This document shows, in pieces, positions 43,797 through 57,312 of a stretch of DNA of 64,000 nt. Below the pieces are notes generated by a model, which saw only the letters and a program-made list of their open reading frames with translations, was not told the DNA's origin and searched no databases. The position numbers were made by a program, and so were the translations under genes. This stretch comes from Klebsiella michiganensis (GTDB lineage: Bacteria; Pseudomonadota; Gammaproteobacteria; Enterobacterales; Enterobacteriaceae): NCBI GenBank assembly GCA_000963575.1, contig CP011077.1:3906001-3970000 (forward strand). The letters are read 5' to 3'. The number at the start of each line of letters is the position of its first letter. Position 1 is the stretch's first letter.

Positions 43797-44756
43797 ACTT
43801 GCTCCACGCAGAGAAATCTCGCCACCAACCCAGGCTTTTATTACCCCATCCTGCTCCAGCAATAATCCACCCTGTTCATTAATGCCGCGGGAAACACCGT
43901 AAACCTCGCGTTCTCCAATAATGAGTTTTACCGGACGATGGATAAAGTTATCCAGTTTTTCCCAGCGAGGCAGGAACGGCAATAAACTTTCCTGCTCAAA
44001 AAGCTGCAGTGCCGTCCGCAGCTCCTGGATTAAAGTGACCGCCAGTGTATTCCGGTCAATACGAATGCCGGCTTCCTGGAGGTTGATCCATCCCTGGTTA
44101 ATCACATCTGTCGCAACATTACGCATCGCGAGATTGATCCCGGCGCCGATAACTATTTGCGCGGCATCCCCTGTTTTTCCGGTGAGTTCAACCAGAATAC
44201 CGGCGAGCTTACGGTCGTTCAGATAGAGGTCGTTTGGCCATTTCACCCTGACGTCTTCTGCGCCAAGGCGTTGTAATACTTCCGCCATCACGATGCCAAT
44301 AACCAGGCTGAGCCCAATTGCCGCAGCTGGCCCCTGCTCCAGGCGCCAGTACATGGACAAATAGAGGTTTGCACCAAAGGGAGAGAACCACTGGCGGCCT
44401 CGTCTGCCGCGCCCAGCCTGTTGGTATTCGGCTATACATGCATCTCCAGACTGAAGAGCATTGAGACGGTCAAGCAGGTACTGATTGGTAGAATCAATTA
44501 CCGGCAGGACAGCAACTGTCCCGCTATCTATCTGTGACTTAATGAAGCTTTCGTCCAGCAGCTGAATAGGCTCCGGCAAACTGTATCCTTTCCCCGGCAC
44601 GGTGAAGACATCAATACCCCAGTCCCGGAGAGTCTGTACATGCTTATTAATCGCCGCACGACTCATCCCTAATTGCTCGCCCAGTTGCTCACCAGAATGA
44701 AACTCACCGTCAGCCAGAATACTGATTAACGTTAACGGAACTCTATTGTCTTTCAC
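43794..44756 (-). CDS. birA: Biotin--protein ligase and biotin operon repressor
   Basis: The 320-residue protein has an N-terminal winged helix (about 1-60, LGMSRAAINKHVQTLRDWG) that represses the biotin operon. The central ligase domain carries the biotinyl-adenylate loop GRGRRGRQW at 115-123, the same positions as in E. coli. A small C-terminal domain follows. Its start overlaps the murB stop by four bases. Confidence 0.97.
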   Translation of the reverse strand: MKDNRVPLTLISILADGEFHSGEQLGEQLGMSRAAINKHVQTLRDWGIDVFTVPGKGYSLPEPIQLLDESFIKSQIDSGTVAVLPVIDSTNQYLLDRLNALQSGDACIAEYQQAGRGRRGRQWFSPFGANLYLSMYWRLEQGPAAAIGLSLVIGIVMAEVLQRLGAEDVRVKWPNDLYLNDRKLAGILVELTGKTGDAAQIVIGAGINLAMRNVATDVINQGWINLQEAGIRIDRNTLAVTLIQELRTALQLFEQESLLPFLPRWEKLDNFIHRPVKLIIGEREVYGVSRGINEQGGLLLEQDGVIKAWVGGEISLRGAS

Positions 44757-45781
44757 GCGATAGTCTCCACGGCGCTGACTTCTCCTCTCCCGCCCATAAA
44801 GCGCACCTCTGGCTCAAGCCAGACATCAAACTTCTCACCAACTAGTTGGCGAATGTAGCGTGCAAGGGCAACAATATCTGCGCTGCTAGCATTTTCTTCA
44901 TTAATAATGACCAAAGCCTGTTGTCGATGCACCGCGGCGCCACCAATCCGGTGCCCTTTCAACTGACATTGGTCGATTAACCAACCTGCTGCAAGCTTAA
45001 CGCTGCCATCAGGTTGAGGGTAATGGGGCACGTTCGCTCCGCAGGAAATCAGTTTTTCCGCCTTCTCCGCGCTGATAACGGGATTTTTGAAGAAGCTACC
45101 GGCATTACCATTCACTTTGGGATCGGGCAGCTTCGATGTCCTCATATTGCAGACGCTTTCAAAAACCTGCCGGGGTGTAACGGTCGCAGGATCCAGCTTA
45201 GTCAGGTCACCGTAGCTCAGAACCGGCCCCCACGCCTTAGGCAAGCGATAGCCAACCGCGACAATTGCAAAACGATCCTGGTAGTCATGTTTAAAGATAC
45301 TGTCCCGGTAACCAAAGCGGCATTCTTCGTTTGTTAGACGCAATGACTGACCACTGCTTAACTCAACGCAATCGACATAGTCACATACTTGTTTAATCTC
45401 AACACCATACGCACCAATATTCTGAATAGGTGATGAGCCAGCGCAGCCAGGTATTAGGGCAAGGTTCTCCAGGCCAGGCATACCTTGCTGGAGAGAATAT
45501 TCCACAAGATGGTGCCAGTTTTCACCGGCTCCGACATGGAGCAGCCAGGCATCATCCGTCTCAGTAACCTCAATCCCTTTAATACGATTGATAATGACCG
45601 TGCCTTCGAAGTCCTCGAGGAAAAGGACGTTACTGCCTTCACCCAGGATAAGTACCGGCTGCTGAGCCTGTGTCGATTCTGCCCATGCTTCAGTAAGCTG
45701 CTGTACAGATTCAGCGATAACAATATGTGCAGCCGTGGCCTGAATACCGAAGGTATTGAAGGATTTAAGAGAGGAGTTCAT
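44753..45781 (-). CDS. murB: UDP-N-acetylenolpyruvoylglucosamine reductase
   Basis: This 342-residue FAD enzyme reduces enolpyruvyl-UDP-GlcNAc to UDP-MurNAc in peptidoglycan synthesis. The FAD-binding stretch LILGEGSNVLFLE and the conserved NGNAGSFFKNP are present. I used the ATG at 45781 (MNSSLKSFNTFG), which gives the E. coli length. An ATG three codons upstream is equally open, and neither has an ideally spaced ribosome site. Confidence 0.95.
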   Translation of the reverse strand: MNSSLKSFNTFGIQATAAHIVIAESVQQLTEAWAESTQAQQPVLILGEGSNVLFLEDFEGTVIINRIKGIEVTETDDAWLLHVGAGENWHHLVEYSLQQGMPGLENLALIPGCAGSSPIQNIGAYGVEIKQVCDYVDCVELSSGQSLRLTNEECRFGYRDSIFKHDYQDRFAIVAVGYRLPKAWGPVLSYGDLTKLDPATVTPRQVFESVCNMRTSKLPDPKVNGNAGSFFKNPVISAEKAEKLISCGANVPHYPQPDGSVKLAAGWLIDQCQLKGHRIGGAAVHRQQALVIINEENASSADIVALARYIRQLVGEKFDVWLEPEVRFMGGRGEVSAVETIA

Positions 45782-45866
45782 GTCAGCCATTTTCCGGAGT
45801 ATTAACTCAAGTAGTTTACCCGATCCTGTTGGTATTGGCTTGCCTGTCTCAATAGAACGCGCATAG

Positions 45867-45899
45867 CAAAAAGGCTCTGTCTTTCGACAGAGCCTTTCG
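45867..45899 (-). terminator. Distal terminator of rRNA operon 2
   Basis: On the minus strand, AAAGGCTCTGT-CGAAAG-ACAGAGCCTTT then TTGC. It resembles rrnB T1 in layout and sequence and follows the second 5S-tail copy at 45902. Confidence 0.88.
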
Positions 45900-45901
45900 C
45901 T

Positions 45902-45921
45902 TAATTTGATGCCTGGCAGTT
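45902..45921 (-). repeat. Second copy of the 5S 3' end, rRNA operon 2
   Basis: The same 20 bases as at 46124-46143 (the end of the real 5S) recur here, about 200 bases further downstream, and are followed by their own terminator. The intervening 45922-46090 contains short hairpins and no gene. Confidence 0.7.
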
Positions 45922-46089
45922 GTATGCCGGGCTTTCCTGCCCGTCAGGCTGAGGTTTAGTTCCCTACAATACTCGTATCATCCTGATACTCGCCCCTTCG
46001 GGGCCGCCGCAGGCGGCGTTCAAAAGTGCTCCCGGCACTTTTGTCGCATGACCATGCTCGTGTAATCAATTCCCGGACAGCTGATAAGC

Positions 46090-46118
46090 AAAAAACCCCG
46101 GCCTTTCGGTCGGGGTTA
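46090..46118 (-). terminator. First terminator after 5S, rRNA operon 2
   Basis: On the minus strand, AACCCCGACC-GAAA-GGCCGGGGTT followed by TTTT. It lies 13 bases past the 5S end. Confidence 0.88.
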
Positions 46119-46130
46119 TTGCTTAATTTG

Positions 46131-46250
46131 ATGCCTGGCAGTTCCCTACTCTCGCATGGGGAGACCCCACACTACCATCGGCGCTACGGCGTTTCACTTC
46201 TGAGTTCGGCATGGGGTCAGGTGGGACCACCGCGCTACGGCCGCCAGGCA
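46131..46250 (-). rRNA. rrf: 5S rRNA, operon 2
   Basis: This 120-base gene has the same ends as the first copy and lies downstream of 23S. No tRNA follows it, unlike operon 1. Confidence 0.97.
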
Positions 46251-46337
46251 AATTCTGTCATTGACCGTCACTCCCGTGACCATCAATCTAATCCTGAACT
46301 AAGCTGAAAATCTCTCTAAAAACACCTTCGGTGTTGT

Positions 46338-49243
<2,906 letters not shown>

Positions 49244-49367
49244 TCACAACCCGAAGATGTTTCGCTTCAGATTATGAAAATTTGAGAGACTCGAACATGT
49301 CTTAACCTCATTCTTTATTACGGAAGAATGAGACGACATGTCGTTTCAATTTTCAGCTTGTTCCGGA

Positions 49368-49380
49368 TTGTTAAAGAGCA
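49368..49380 (-). promoter_or_regulatory. boxA in the 16S-23S spacer, operon 2
   Basis: TGCTCTTTAACAA upstream of 23S, identical to the element of operon 1. Sequence beyond it, towards tRNA-Ala, is different between the two operons. Confidence 0.85.
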
Positions 49381-49439
49381 AATACTTCGCAGTACACCGT
49401 CACCGGTACACTCTGAAGTAAGTTTTGTGCGCGAAATGA

Positions 49440-49515
49440 TGGTGGAGCTAAGCGGGATCGAACCGCTGACCTCCTGCGTGCAAGGCAGGCGCTCTCCCAG
49501 CTGAGCTATAGCCCC
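49440..49515 (-). tRNA. alaT: tRNA-Ala (TGC)
   Basis: This 76-base tRNA has anticodon TGC in CTGCCTTGCACGCAG, a 5' end GGGGCTATAGC and an encoded CCA. It is the second spacer tRNA. Confidence 0.97.
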
Positions 49516-49550
49516 ATCGATTTCGTAAAACCTTTGATTACCGTTAATTT

Positions 49551-49609
49551 TCATCTGGTCAAGGCGCAACTTAGCGACACATACTTAAGTATGCGAATCT
49601 GAGGTGCAA
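49551..49609. repeat. Imperfect palindrome between tRNA-Ile and tRNA-Ala
   Basis: The 113-base gap between the two tRNAs is longer than I expect for this spacer. It is centred on the perfect palindrome CATACTTAAGTATG, and the arms continue imperfectly for about 20 bases each way (GCGCAACTTAGCGACA against rc of TGCGAATCTGAGGTGCAACGC). It could be a small mobile palindromic unit or a processing stem. No second copy was seen in the window. Confidence 0.5.
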
Positions 49610-49628
49610 CGCAGAACAGGGGAAAATT

Positions 49629-49705
<77 letters not shown>

Positions 49706-49773
49706 ATAAGGTTTTACTGCTCGTTTTCTATCAGACAATCTGTGTGAGCACTACGCGGGTTGTATCTATTAGG

Positions 49774-51313
<1,540 letters not shown>

Positions 51314-51446
51314 AAAAGTGTTTGATGCTCAAAGAATTAAAACTGTTTATAAAATCAGTAGTCACTCTTCAAGACTTGATATTTGTTTGCATCCGAAGAT
51401 GCTGAGATATCAATCCTGCGAGTGCCCACACAGATTGTCTGATAAA

Positions 51447-51459
51447 TTGTTAAAGAGCA
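51447..51459 (-). promoter_or_regulatory. Leader boxA, rRNA operon 2
   Basis: TGCTCTTTAACAA in the leader between P2 and 16S, as in operon 1. Confidence 0.85.
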
Positions 51460-51498
51460 GTGAGTTAGGCGCTTTCGCTTGCTAACTCGAGGTGGCGT

Positions 51499-51526
51499 AT
51501 ATTACGCTTTCCTCTTTCAGAGTCAA
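51499..51526 (-). promoter_or_regulatory. rRNA promoter P2, operon 2
   Basis: On the minus strand, TTGACT, a 16-base spacer, then TAATAT. Confidence 0.83.
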
Positions 51527-51608
51527 GCGTTTATTTTCGCTTTCGTCTGACTGACTACCGGGTTGTTAAGCCGCTTTCGAAGCCGCTTCGCCGTGTCAGT
51601 GGAGGCGC

Positions 51609-51636
51609 ATTATAGGGAGTTCTCAGAGCCTGACAA
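51609..51636 (-). promoter_or_regulatory. rRNA promoter P1, operon 2
   Basis: On the minus strand, TTGTCA, a 16-base spacer, then TATAAT with GCGCC discriminator. The -35 is closer to consensus than in operon 1. The 80 bases upstream to the clpB terminator would hold UP and Fis sites. Confidence 0.9.
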
Positions 51637-51720
51637 CCCCTAATTTGAAAAAACTTTCTGACCGCTCACTTTCCAGGCTAAAAGTATAAAACCCGGTCAG
51701 CGATGGTTGTTTTACAAACA

Positions 51721-51746
51721 AAAACGAGCCCATATGGGCTCGTTTT
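51721..51746 (-). terminator. clpB terminator
   Basis: AAAACGAGCCCATATGGGCTCGTTTT is a near-perfect palindrome 15 bases past clpB, with T-runs on both strands. It insulates clpB from the rRNA P1 region. Confidence 0.92.
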
Positions 51747-51760
51747 TTACGTTGAGTGAC

Positions 51761-54334
51761 TTACTGCACTGCCACAATGCGATCGTCTTTGACTTCCAGC
51801 TTGATTGTTTTTCCAGGAATCAGCTCACCGGAAAGGATTTGCTGAGCCAATGGGTTCTCAATTTGCTGCTGAATAGCTCGTTTCAACGGACGTGCACCGT
51901 AAACCGGGTCGTAACCGTTCTCGCTGATGAGCTTCAACGCATCATCCGAGATACTTACGCCATAGCCACGCTCTTCCAGCCGTTTGTACAGACGCTGCAG
52001 CTGAATCTGAGCAATAGAAGCAATGTGGCGCTCACCGAGAGGATGGAAGACAACAACCTCATCGATACGGTTAATGAATTCCGGCCGGAAACTTTGGCTA
52101 ACCACGCCCAGCACCAGATCCTTCATGTGACCGTAATCCAGCTCCCCGAAACGCTCCTGAATTAAGTCTGAACCGAGGTTCGACGTCATAATGACAACCG
52201 TATTACGGAAATCAACGGTGCGGCCCTGCCCGTCGGTCAAACGGCCATCGTCCAGAACCTGCAGCAGGATGTTAAACACATCCGGATGCGCTTTCTCTAC
52301 TTCGTCCAGCAGAATTACTGAGTAAGGACGACGACGAACGGCTTCCGTCAGATAACCGCCTTCCTCATAACCGACATAGCCTGGAGGCGCCCCCACCAGC
52401 CGGGATACGGAGTGTTTCTCCATAAACTCGGACATATCAATGCGCACCATCGCATCATCACTGTCGAACATAAAGTTCGCCAGGGCTTTGCACAGCTCGG
52501 TCTTACCGACCCCGGTTGGCCCCAGGAACAGGAACGAACCGATGGGGCGATTAGGATCGGACAACCCGGCACGGCTACGACGAATAGCGTTAGAAACGGC
52601 TTCGACGGCTTCATCCTGGCCAATGACGCGCTGATGCAGTTCTTTTTCCATGCGCAGAAGTTTGTCACGCTCCCCTTCAAGCATTCTGGCGACAGGGATC
52701 CCGGTCCAGCGGGCCAGGACTTCGGCGATTTCTGCATCCGTCACCTTATTACGCAGCAGACGCATGGTTTTCCCTTCACTCTGGGTTGCCGCGGCCAGCT
52801 GTTTTTCCAGCTCTGGGATTTTACCGTACTGCAATTCAGACATGCGCCCAAGGTCACCCACGCGGCGAGCTTGCTCGATTGCAATTTTCGCCTGCTCAAG
52901 CTCAGCCTTAATGGTCTGTGTACCGGACAGTGACGCTTTTTCCGCCTTCCATTCTTCTTCCAGCCCGGAATATTGACGCTCTTTATCTTCCAGCTCTTCA
53001 TTCAGCATGCTGAGACGCTTCTGACTAGCCTCATCAGATTCTTTCTTCAACGCCTGCTGTTCCAGCTTGAGCTGAATAATGCGGCGGTCAAGGCGGTCGA
53101 GCTCTTCCGGCTTGGAGTCTATCTGCATCCGAATGCTGGATGCGGCCTCATCAATGAGGTCAATCGCTTTATCCGGCAACTGACGATCGGCAATATAGCG
53201 GTGGGACAGCGTGGCTGCCGCCACAATCGCCGGGTCGGTAATTTGCACATGGTGATGCAGCTCATAGCGTTCTTTCAGCCCACGCAAAATAGCAATGGTG
53301 TCTTCTACAGAAGGCTCAGCCACAAACACTTTCTGGAAACGACGCTCAAGCGCGGCGTCTTTCTCTATATATTGACGGTATTCGTCGAGCGTGGTCGCGC
53401 CTACGCAGTGCAGTTCACCGCGGGCCAGGGCCGGCTTAAGCATGTTCCCGGCATCCATTGCGCCGTCGGCTTTACCAGCTCCCACCATGGTATGCAGCTC
53501 ATCAATAAACAGAATGACGTTGCCTTCCTGCTTAGCGAGATCGTTCAGCACACCTTTGAGACGCTCTTCAAATTCACCCCGGTATTTTGCACCGGCCACC
53601 AGCGCGCCCATATCCAACGCAAGCACACGACGGCCTTTCAAACCTTCCGGTACTTCGCCATTTATGATGCGCTGCGCAAGCCCTTCCACGATGGCCGTTT
53701 TACCGACGCCCGGCTCACCAATCAGTACAGGGTTATTTTTGGTACGGCGCTGCAATACCTGGATAGTGCGGCGAATTTCTTCATCACGGCCAATCACCGG
53801 ATCAAGCTTGCCTTGTTCAGCTCGCTCCGTTAAATCAACGGTGTATTTCTTCAATGCCTGACGTTGGTCTTCGGCACCTTGATCGTTCACGCTCTCCCCT
53901 CCACGCATTTGCTCAATCGCGGCGGTTACGTTCGCTGGCGTTGCGCCCGCTGCTTTCAGCAGGTCGGTCAGAGTGCCGCGTGAGTCAAGCACCGCCAGAA
54001 CAAACAGCTCTGACGAAATAAAATTGTCGTTTCTTTTTTGTGCAAGTTTGTCGCACAGATTAAGCACACGCACCAGATCCTGAGAAGGCTGGACGTCACC
54101 GCCGGTGCCTTCTACCTGTGGCAGGCGGCTTAACGCCTGCTCGATGTCGGTACGTAGTTTGCCCGCATTGACTCCCGCAGAAGTCAGTAACGGACGCACA
54201 GATCCTCCTTCCTGATTGAGCAGAGCGCTCATCAGATGAAGAGGTTCAATGAATTGATTGTCGTGCCCAAGAGCAAGAGATTGGGCATCGGCGAGAGCAA
54301 GCTGGAATTTATTGGTAAGACGATCCAGACGCAT
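51761..54334 (-). CDS. clpB: ClpB disaggregase (Hsp104 family)
   Basis: The 857-residue AAA+ chaperone extracts and refolds aggregated proteins with DnaK. The N-domain is followed by NBD1 (Walker A GEPGVGKT near 206), the coiled-coil middle domain (about 400-520) and NBD2 (Walker A GPTGVGKT near 605, ending AVQ). MRLDRLTNKFQ was chosen behind GGGAGGAG; four upstream codons are open but unsupported. Expression is from the sigma-32 promoter at 54375-54402. An internal GTG start exists at 53890. Confidence 0.97.
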   Translation of the reverse strand: MRLDRLTNKFQLALADAQSLALGHDNQFIEPLHLMSALLNQEGGSVRPLLTSAGVNAGKLRTDIEQALSRLPQVEGTGGDVQPSQDLVRVLNLCDKLAQKRNDNFISSELFVLAVLDSRGTLTDLLKAAGATPANVTAAIEQMRGGESVNDQGAEDQRQALKKYTVDLTERAEQGKLDPVIGRDEEIRRTIQVLQRRTKNNPVLIGEPGVGKTAIVEGLAQRIINGEVPEGLKGRRVLALDMGALVAGAKYRGEFEERLKGVLNDLAKQEGNVILFIDELHTMVGAGKADGAMDAGNMLKPALARGELHCVGATTLDEYRQYIEKDAALERRFQKVFVAEPSVEDTIAILRGLKERYELHHHVQITDPAIVAAATLSHRYIADRQLPDKAIDLIDEAASSIRMQIDSKPEELDRLDRRIIQLKLEQQALKKESDEASQKRLSMLNEELEDKERQYSGLEEEWKAEKASLSGTQTIKAELEQAKIAIEQARRVGDLGRMSELQYGKIPELEKQLAAATQSEGKTMRLLRNKVTDAEIAEVLARWTGIPVARMLEGERDKLLRMEKELHQRVIGQDEAVEAVSNAIRRSRAGLSDPNRPIGSFLFLGPTGVGKTELCKALANFMFDSDDAMVRIDMSEFMEKHSVSRLVGAPPGYVGYEEGGYLTEAVRRRPYSVILLDEVEKAHPDVFNILLQVLDDGRLTDGQGRTVDFRNTVVIMTSNLGSDLIQERFGELDYGHMKDLVLGVVSQSFRPEFINRIDEVVVFHPLGERHIASIAQIQLQRLYKRLEERGYGVSISDDALKLISENGYDPVYGARPLKRAIQQQIENPLAQQILSGELIPGKTIKLEVKDDRIVAVQ
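53888..53899 (-). promoter_or_regulatory. Internal translation start for short ClpB
   Basis: Val149 is encoded by GTG (53888-53890) and is preceded on the minus strand by the strong GGAGGGGAGA site. This is the conserved start of the ClpB-95 isoform, which lacks the N-domain. Confidence 0.8.
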
Positions 54335-54374
54335 AACTCCTCCCATAAACAGGTCAAATTTGCTACTGGAGATT

Positions 54375-54402
54375 AAATGAGGTCATCCCTCAATTATTCA
54401 AG
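54375..54402 (-). promoter_or_regulatory. Sigma-32 heat-shock promoter of clpB
   Basis: On the minus strand, CTTGAA, a 14-base spacer, then CCTCATTT, close to the sigma-32 consensus (CTTGAAA-N14-CCCCATNT). It starts about 40 bases from the clpB ATG. Confidence 0.88.
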
Positions 54403-54464
54403 GTTAATGACCTGAAATATATGAAGCGCGAGCTACCCGCACTGGATCGTCTTGATTCGATAGG

Positions 54465-55196
54465 TTATATCAGCCAGATGAAACTTGCCATACGACCCGT
54501 TGTTCTGTCGCGGCGGTAAGAGAAGAAATCGCCGCTCTCGGTCCAGGTACAGCGATCGCCGCCGTACACCTGCGTAACGCCCACGTTCGCCAGCCGCTGC
54601 CTTGCAAGCTGATAGATATCAGCATAGTACTTTTCACCGGCAGCACGGAAAGCTAGTGCCGCTTTCTCGTCTTTTGCCACAAACGCGTCACGAACTTCCG
54701 GCCCCACTTCGAACGCCTGAGGGCCAATCGCTGGCCCCAGCCAGGCGCGAATATTTTGCGGGCTATCCTGGAAGCAGGCTACCGTCTCTTCAAGTACACC
54801 TTCACACAAACCTCGCCAGCCAGCGTGCGCTGCCGCAACTTCAGTTCCGGCCTCATTACAAAACAGCACCGGCAGGCAATCCGCCGTCATCACCGCACAA
54901 ACCGTCCCCGGCGTATTGCTATATGAAGCATCTGCCCGCTTTGAGGCATAAGGCTCACCCGTTAGCTTCAGCACCGTTTTACCGTGAACCTGTTCAAGCC
55001 AGACCGGCTTCGAAGGCAAACCGGCGGCGGCGTAAAATAGCCGACGGTTCTCTTCGACATGCGCCAGATCATCGCCGCAGTGGGCCCCCAGGTTCATCGA
55101 GTCATACGGCGAGAGGCTAACGCCACCAACGCGAGTTGAGCTACAGGAAGCCACGCCTTCAGGAAGCGGCCATTGCGGGACGATCGTTTTGGTCAT
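54465..55196 (-). CDS. pgeF: Peptidoglycan editing factor PgeF (YfiH)
   Basis: The 243-residue multicopper-oxidase-like fold protein (DUF152/COG1496) prevents misincorporation of L-Ser in muropeptides. The metal site residues are visible in LGAHCGDD, CAVMTADCLPVLF and AAAHAGWRGL. Its start overlaps the rluD stop by four bases. The gene was once annotated as a laccase. Confidence 0.93.
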   Translation of the reverse strand: MTKTIVPQWPLPEGVASCSSTRVGGVSLSPYDSMNLGAHCGDDLAHVEENRRLFYAAAGLPSKPVWLEQVHGKTVLKLTGEPYASKRADASYSNTPGTVCAVMTADCLPVLFCNEAGTEVAAAHAGWRGLCEGVLEETVACFQDSPQNIRAWLGPAIGPQAFEVGPEVRDAFVAKDEKAALAFRAAGEKYYADIYQLARQRLANVGVTQVYGGDRCTWTESGDFFSYRRDRTTGRMASFIWLI

Positions 55197-56173
55197 AGCC
55201 AGTCCAGTTGATCTTTATGGGTTTCAGTATCAGCGCGCAGGGCTTCAATCAGTTCAACCATATCCTGTGGGATCGGCGCGCTCCACTCCATCAGAATACC
55301 GCTGATCGGATGGTACAGGCGCAGCATGGTCGCGTGTAGCGCCTGACGATCAAACTTGCGCAGTACGCTGACGAACTCTTCCGATGCGCCTTTCGGCGGA
55401 CGAGGACGGCCACCGTACAGCTGATCGCCCACCAGCGGATGGCTGATGTGCGCCATATGAACACGGATCTGGTGAGTACGACCGGTTTCCAGACGCAGAC
55501 GCAGACGGGTATGGACGCGGAAATGCTCCATAATACGATAGTGAGTGACCGCCGGTTTCCCCATTGGGTGGACGGACATGTGGGTACGTTTGGTTGGGTG
55601 TCGGCTAATGGGCTCTTCTACCGTACCGCCACCGGTCATGTGACCAATAGCAACGGCTTCATACTCGCGGGTGATTTCACGCAGTTGAAGGGCTTCAACC
55701 AGGCGAGTCTGCGCGGGAACAGTTTTTGCCACAACCATCAGGCCAGTGGTATCTTTATCCAGACGGTGAACGATACCCGCACGCGGCACATCCGCAATTG
55801 GCGGATAGTAGTGCAGCAGCGCATTCAGCACCGTGCCATCCGGGTTGCCGGCGCCTGGGTGGACCACCAGATCACGCGGCTTATTGATTACCAGAATATC
55901 TTCATCTTCATAGACGATATTCAGCGGGATATCCTGAGCTTCCCAGCGGACTTCTTCCTCAATTTCAGCATTGATGGTTACGCTCTCGCCCCCCAACACT
56001 TTCTCTTTCGGCTTGTCCCAGACAACGCCGTTGACCGTAACTCGCTGGTCAAGAATCCATTCTTTTATGCGCGAACGCGAATAATCCGGGAACAATTCGG
56101 CCAATGCCTGATCTAAGCGTTGACCCAGTTGTGAATCGGACACCGTTTCGGTGAGTTGTACTAGTTGTGCCAT
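55193..56173 (-). CDS. rluD: 23S rRNA pseudouridine synthase RluD
   Basis: The 326-residue enzyme makes pseudouridines 1911, 1915 and 1917 in helix 69 of 23S rRNA. An N-terminal S4 RNA-binding domain (about 18-90) precedes the catalytic domain. HRLDKDTTGLMVVAK holds the catalytic aspartate. It leads the rluD-pgeF operon and diverges from bamD, as in E. coli. Confidence 0.96.
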   Translation of the reverse strand: MAQLVQLTETVSDSQLGQRLDQALAELFPDYSRSRIKEWILDQRVTVNGVVWDKPKEKVLGGESVTINAEIEEEVRWEAQDIPLNIVYEDEDILVINKPRDLVVHPGAGNPDGTVLNALLHYYPPIADVPRAGIVHRLDKDTTGLMVVAKTVPAQTRLVEALQLREITREYEAVAIGHMTGGGTVEEPISRHPTKRTHMSVHPMGKPAVTHYRIMEHFRVHTRLRLRLETGRTHQIRVHMAHISHPLVGDQLYGGRPRPPKGASEEFVSVLRKFDRQALHATMLRLYHPISGILMEWSAPIPQDMVELIEALRADTETHKDQLDWL

Positions 56174-56306
56174 AGACAGCTTCTTTCGTTAACGTTGGGT
56201 TTTACGGCAATGCCGTTTAATATAATGTGCTATTGTAGCTGGTCTTTATCGGGAGCCGGAACATGAACTCTCCCGGAAATAACATTACTTAGGAAAGTCA
56301 AACGTC

Positions 56307-57044
56307 ATGACGCGCATGAAATATCTGGTGGCAGCGGCCACGTTGAGCCTGGCTTTGGCTGGTTGCTCCAGTTCCAAGGATGAGGTTCCTGATAATCCGC
56401 CTTCTGAGATCTACGCGACTGCCCAGCAAAAGCTGCAGGACGGTAACTTTAAAGCGGCGATAACGCAACTGGAAGCGCTGGATAACCGCTATCCGTTCGG
56501 CCCGTACTCTCAGCAAGTGCAGCTCGATCTGATCTACGCCTACTACAAAAATGCGGACTTACCGCTGGCTCAGGCGGCGATCGATCGCTTTATGCGCCTC
56601 AATCCTACTCATCCAAACATCGACTACGTGCTTTACATGCGTGGCCTGACGGACATGGCGTTAGATGACAGCGCGCTGCAGGGCTTCTTCGGCGTTGACC
56701 GCTCCGACCGTGATCCACAACACGCTCGCGATGCCTTCAACGATTTCTCGAAGCTGGTACGCGGCTACCCGAACAGCCAGTACGTTACCGATGCGACTAA
56801 ACGTCTCGTGTTCCTGAAAGATCGCCTGGCGAAGTATGAGCTTTCCGTGGCGCAATATTACACGAAACGCGGCGCGTGGGTTGCAGTAGTTAATCGTGTG
56901 GAAGGTATGCTGCGTGATTACCCGGACACACAGGCAACCCGTGATGGCCTGAAACTGATGGAAAATGCCTACCGAGAGCTGCAGATGCCTGGTCAGGCAG
57001 AGAAAGTCGCGAAGATTATTGCCGCCAACAGCAGCAACACTTAA
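56307..57044 (+). CDS. bamD: Outer-membrane assembly lipoprotein BamD
   Basis: The 245-residue lipoprotein has a signal peptide ending LAGC (Cys20) and five TPR-like repeats. It is the essential BAM-complex partner of BamA that inserts beta-barrels. The start MTRMKYLVAAATLS matches E. coli. The 133-base divergent region to rluD holds both promoters. Confidence 0.97.
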   Translation: MTRMKYLVAAATLSLALAGCSSSKDEVPDNPPSEIYATAQQKLQDGNFKAAITQLEALDNRYPFGPYSQQVQLDLIYAYYKNADLPLAQAAIDRFMRLNPTHPNIDYVLYMRGLTDMALDDSALQGFFGVDRSDRDPQHARDAFNDFSKLVRGYPNSQYVTDATKRLVFLKDRLAKYELSVAQYYTKRGAWVAVVNRVEGMLRDYPDTQATRDGLKLMENAYRELQMPGQAEKVAKIIAANSSNT

Positions 57045-57060
57045 TCGACAGTATCGCAAG

Positions 57061-57090
57061 AAAAACGGCAGCCTTGGCTGCCGTTTTTTT
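57061..57090 (+). terminator. bamD terminator
   Basis: AAAAACGGCAGCC-TTG-GCTGCCGTTTTTTT is a strong intrinsic terminator, about 20 bases past bamD. Confidence 0.92.
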
Positions 57091-57232
57091 ATCTGCCGAC
57101 GCAAAAACTGAAACGGTTTAGCGTCAGGTCATCCCATCAAATATGGACGCGATTTCCGATAACCACAAGTCCTAAAAACACATATCCTGTCCTGCCTCAC
57201 AAAAAGGTCTCCTTGACAAAAAGTGACAAAAT

Positions 57233-57276
57233 AACGTGATCAACATCACACATTTTGACATTAGGAACGGTATGCT
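57233..57276 (+). promoter_or_regulatory. CRP-dependent promoter of raiA
   Basis: CGTGA-TCAACA-TCACA (57235-57250) is a strong CRP site. A -10-like TATGCT follows at 57271-57276. The start would fall near 57283, so CRP is centred near -41, the class II position. The sequence also explains the TTGACA at 57255, which overlaps no -10 at proper spacing. This agrees with CRP control of raiA in E. coli. Confidence 0.65.
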
Positions 57277-57312
57277 GGAGTTACCAAGACGGCAAAGACA
57301 AGAGGTAACTTT

